This document shows positions 62,304 to 64,000 of a stretch of 64,000 nucleotides of DNA, piece by piece (position 1 is the stretch's first letter; each line of letters starts with the position of its first letter). The DNA comes from Burhinus oedicnemus (lineage: Eukaryota > Chordata > Aves > Charadriiformes > Burhinidae). The stretch lies in the NCBI GenBank assembly GCA_008921705.1, contig VFFE01006811.1, positions 291,184 through 355,183 of the forward strand. Direction: 5' to 3'. The translations under genes were made by a program, and so were the position numbers. The notes under the pieces were generated by a model. It made no database searches. It was given only the letters and a program-made list of their open reading frames with translations, and had not been told where the DNA came from.

Positions 62304-63665
62304 AGCGGATTCCTTTGAATCTTGCAGATTTGTCTGAGGTCAGGCTGAAAAGAGCATTCAAAAAACCAAAGCTTCAAAACAGTTTATAGTTTTGCCTGGT
62401 CTAGAAGTGACTGGGGAAACATTTAGAGATCCTTTTTTTTTTTCCCTACAGATGCTATTCCTACAGACACAAGAAGGCAACTTCTGAATTTTCTGACATC
62501 TATAAAACAGAGAGATGTTCAGACTCCTGCACATTCAACTATGATCTGGGTTTTCTCTGTGTGTGTGAGTGAATTATTTTCTGATGGGACTGACTTCTGC
62601 CTTGAATGGGAAAGTCTCCCCAAGACACACACCTGTCAGATCCTTTCACATCACCCATTTCTGCTTGTATAGCTCCTTCCAGACTGTATCTCTGGCAAGA
62701 GACAGGGAAAACAAACCCCAAACCCCAGAAACTACTTATTTAACAACCTGGCCTTCATCTCCAAACAACTGAGGTGAGGAAGAACACAACCTTGGTTCCA
62801 GCAGCAGTCAAAGCAGTTTGGTGTTTGTTCATTGAGAGTACGCTACACCGAAATGGGTGAAGTTTTCATCCTTTTTCACAACTCATGGAAAAACTTGTCT
62901 CTGAGTCAATATAATCTGCACACTGATCTTGGAGAACTTTAACTCCGTGCCATTCTCCAATCAAGGAAGATTATGAAATTACAATCCCTCTGTCAGAATT
63001 AGATTAATTGAATTTGACTGCTAAGGTTCTTCGTCCTCTGGAATACAGGCCAAATCCTCTGGAGTAACCTGTATGTCCCCAAAGCCTACAGACAGGCATA
63101 GTAACACCCTTCAATATCTAGAAATTGTAACTGATGTACAAAGAAATATTAAAGATTTTTTGGTTTTGTTTCTTGAGGAAGTACCTCATAGCGTAGAAAT
63201 ATTTTTTGCAATAATTTTTCTACTCTAGATAAGATTCTGGAAAAAAATGAGAATGAGTAAACAAGCAATGTGACCACCCACGACTCATACTGGAGATTCC
63301 ATAAAGAAAAGATTTGGGATCTAAGTCCAGCTATGCATCTTGCCCCGTATCCACAGGAATGGGCCTGGGTCTTGTTCTGGATTCAACCATTATCTTATAC
63401 TGATCCACAAGGCAAAAAACCAATACCTCTTCACTCGGACAGGGAAGTCAAAACCTAGCCTCATAAACTTAACCTCACATAGCTGCTGAAATTGCTGTTT
63501 ATCTGTTCCAGGAGAAAAGGCAGATCAACCATTGATAAATGCTTTTCCAAGGGGCCAGATGGATTCAGTTCTTTCTCACGCTGACCACAAAGCATCAGAT
63601 CCAACTTTTCATTACTTTTTTTTTAATGCATCCCATAAACCCTTTGTTTTCTATTTTTCCACCAG

Positions 63666-63807
63666 GATCATCCATAAAGATGGTTTCACTTACCAGGAAC
63701 GCATGGAGTTCAGACCTGTCATTTACAGTAACGCAGTGCAGTCTATCCTGTCTATTGTGAAAGCAATGACCAAGTTAGGAATCAGTTATGAAAACCCAGC
63801 TAGAATT
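63666..63807 (+). CDS. GNAT3: GNAT3 exon 3 (start of helical domain)
   Basis: 142 nt between CTATTTTTCCACCAG and GTGAGTATG. The first base completes Lys54, then 47 codons give residues 55-101, beginning '[17 protein letters not shown]' and ending '[11 protein letters not shown]'. This covers linker 1 and helix alpha-A of the all-helical domain. 'IIHK.G', 'IYSN..QSIL.IVKAMT.LGI.Y.NP' fits gustducin best from memory. Compared with mammalian GNAT3 as I remember it, roughly a quarter to a third of positions differ (for example Phe-Thr-Tyr instead of Tyr-Ser-Glu after the Gly). That is more than in exons 1 and 2. The exon ends in phase 0, and the remaining exons lie beyond the window. No stop or frameshift is seen. 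Confidence 0.92.
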
Positions 63808-64000
63808 GTGAGTATGACACCCCTTCTCTTGAAATAGGCACTAGGATATATTTCTTTGTAATATAATAGTAGGAACTAGTAGAACAAAGAGGGTTCTCTA
63901 TTTGCTTTATGACAGTGCAAACTAAGTACTGCTTGAGTTATATGTGACAAGATGTCCTTACTTAATTTTATTACGTCCTTACTTAATTTTATTTTCTCAA
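63808..64000 (+). other. GNAT3: Start of GNAT3 intron 3
   Basis: Begins GTGAGTATG. It ends with a 21-bp near-perfect tandem repeat (GTCCTTACTTAATTTTATT at 63954 and again at 63975). Continues past the window. Confidence 0.85.

Larger units (their letters stand above)
58594..63665 (+). other. GNAT3: GNAT3 intron 2
   Basis: GT..AG intron of 5072 bp, phase 2 (it splits Lys54). It holds an ancient CR1-like 3' end (58865-59255), an alternating TG/CA tract (59685-59720), an A-rich tract (60922-60955) and a short CR1 tail (62245-62303). No further exon was recognised. Confidence 0.88.

Noticed and set aside
63532..63837. 101-codon frame starting before exon 3
   Set aside because: Only 63666-63807 is coding. 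The upstream part reads through the polypyrimidine tract and acceptor, and the end reads through the donor.

Overview
The window looks like nuclear DNA from a bird, probably a neoavian. It is AT-rich, has long introns, and carries CR1 LINE copies of several ages. The younger CR1s end in the octamer tails typical of avian CR1 (ATTCTATG / TTCTATGA type). It also holds several ERV-type long terminal repeats of kinds I associate with neoavian genomes. There are no operons, ribosome-binding sites, CRISPR arrays or prokaryotic genes, and no tRNA or rRNA gene was recognised by eye.

The only protein-coding gene I can support is the 5' part of GNAT3, the gustducin-type (transducin-family) G-protein alpha subunit, on the + strand. 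Exon 1 is at 51768-51885, exon 2 (P-loop) at 58551-58593, and exon 3 at 63666-63807. All three have GT..AG borders and exon lengths of 118, 43 and 142 coding nt, which fits the Gi/Gt alpha layout. The gene runs off the right edge. A TATA box at 51586 and a CRE-like site at 51556 lie about 180-210 bp upstream of the ATG, and the leader has a short in-frame upstream ORF.

The 51 kb to the left of GNAT3 has no recognisable exon. Its interpretable content is mobile-element debris. In order: a CR1 at the left edge (minus); a 1.1-kb LTR-like element (2989-4101); an ancient CR1-like LINE (8515-9615); a young CR1 (11405-11873, minus); a solo LTR with a perfect 5-bp target duplication (15705-16432); a 1.8-kb CR1 with a broken reverse transcriptase (19755-21534, plus); an older CR1 (23006-24137, minus) abutting a probable LTR (24138-24836); a truncated sister of the solo LTR (33574-34063); a CR1 with an internal insertion (34168-34785, plus); and old CR1 fragments at 45765-46560 and 47690-47830. 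The GNAT3 introns hold further ancient CR1-like tails, A-rich tracts and a 36-bp alternating purine/pyrimidine tract.

The least explained signal is a 41-nt block that is not normal CR1 sequence. It occurs in two CR1 copies 22.5 kb apart and in opposite orientation (11833-11873 and 34358-34400), at the same internal position. This suggests a CR1 sublineage with an ORF2-breaking insertion, or a chimeric CR1-tailed element. I found no convincing new gene system. The rest of the window is ordinary intergenic and intronic DNA.
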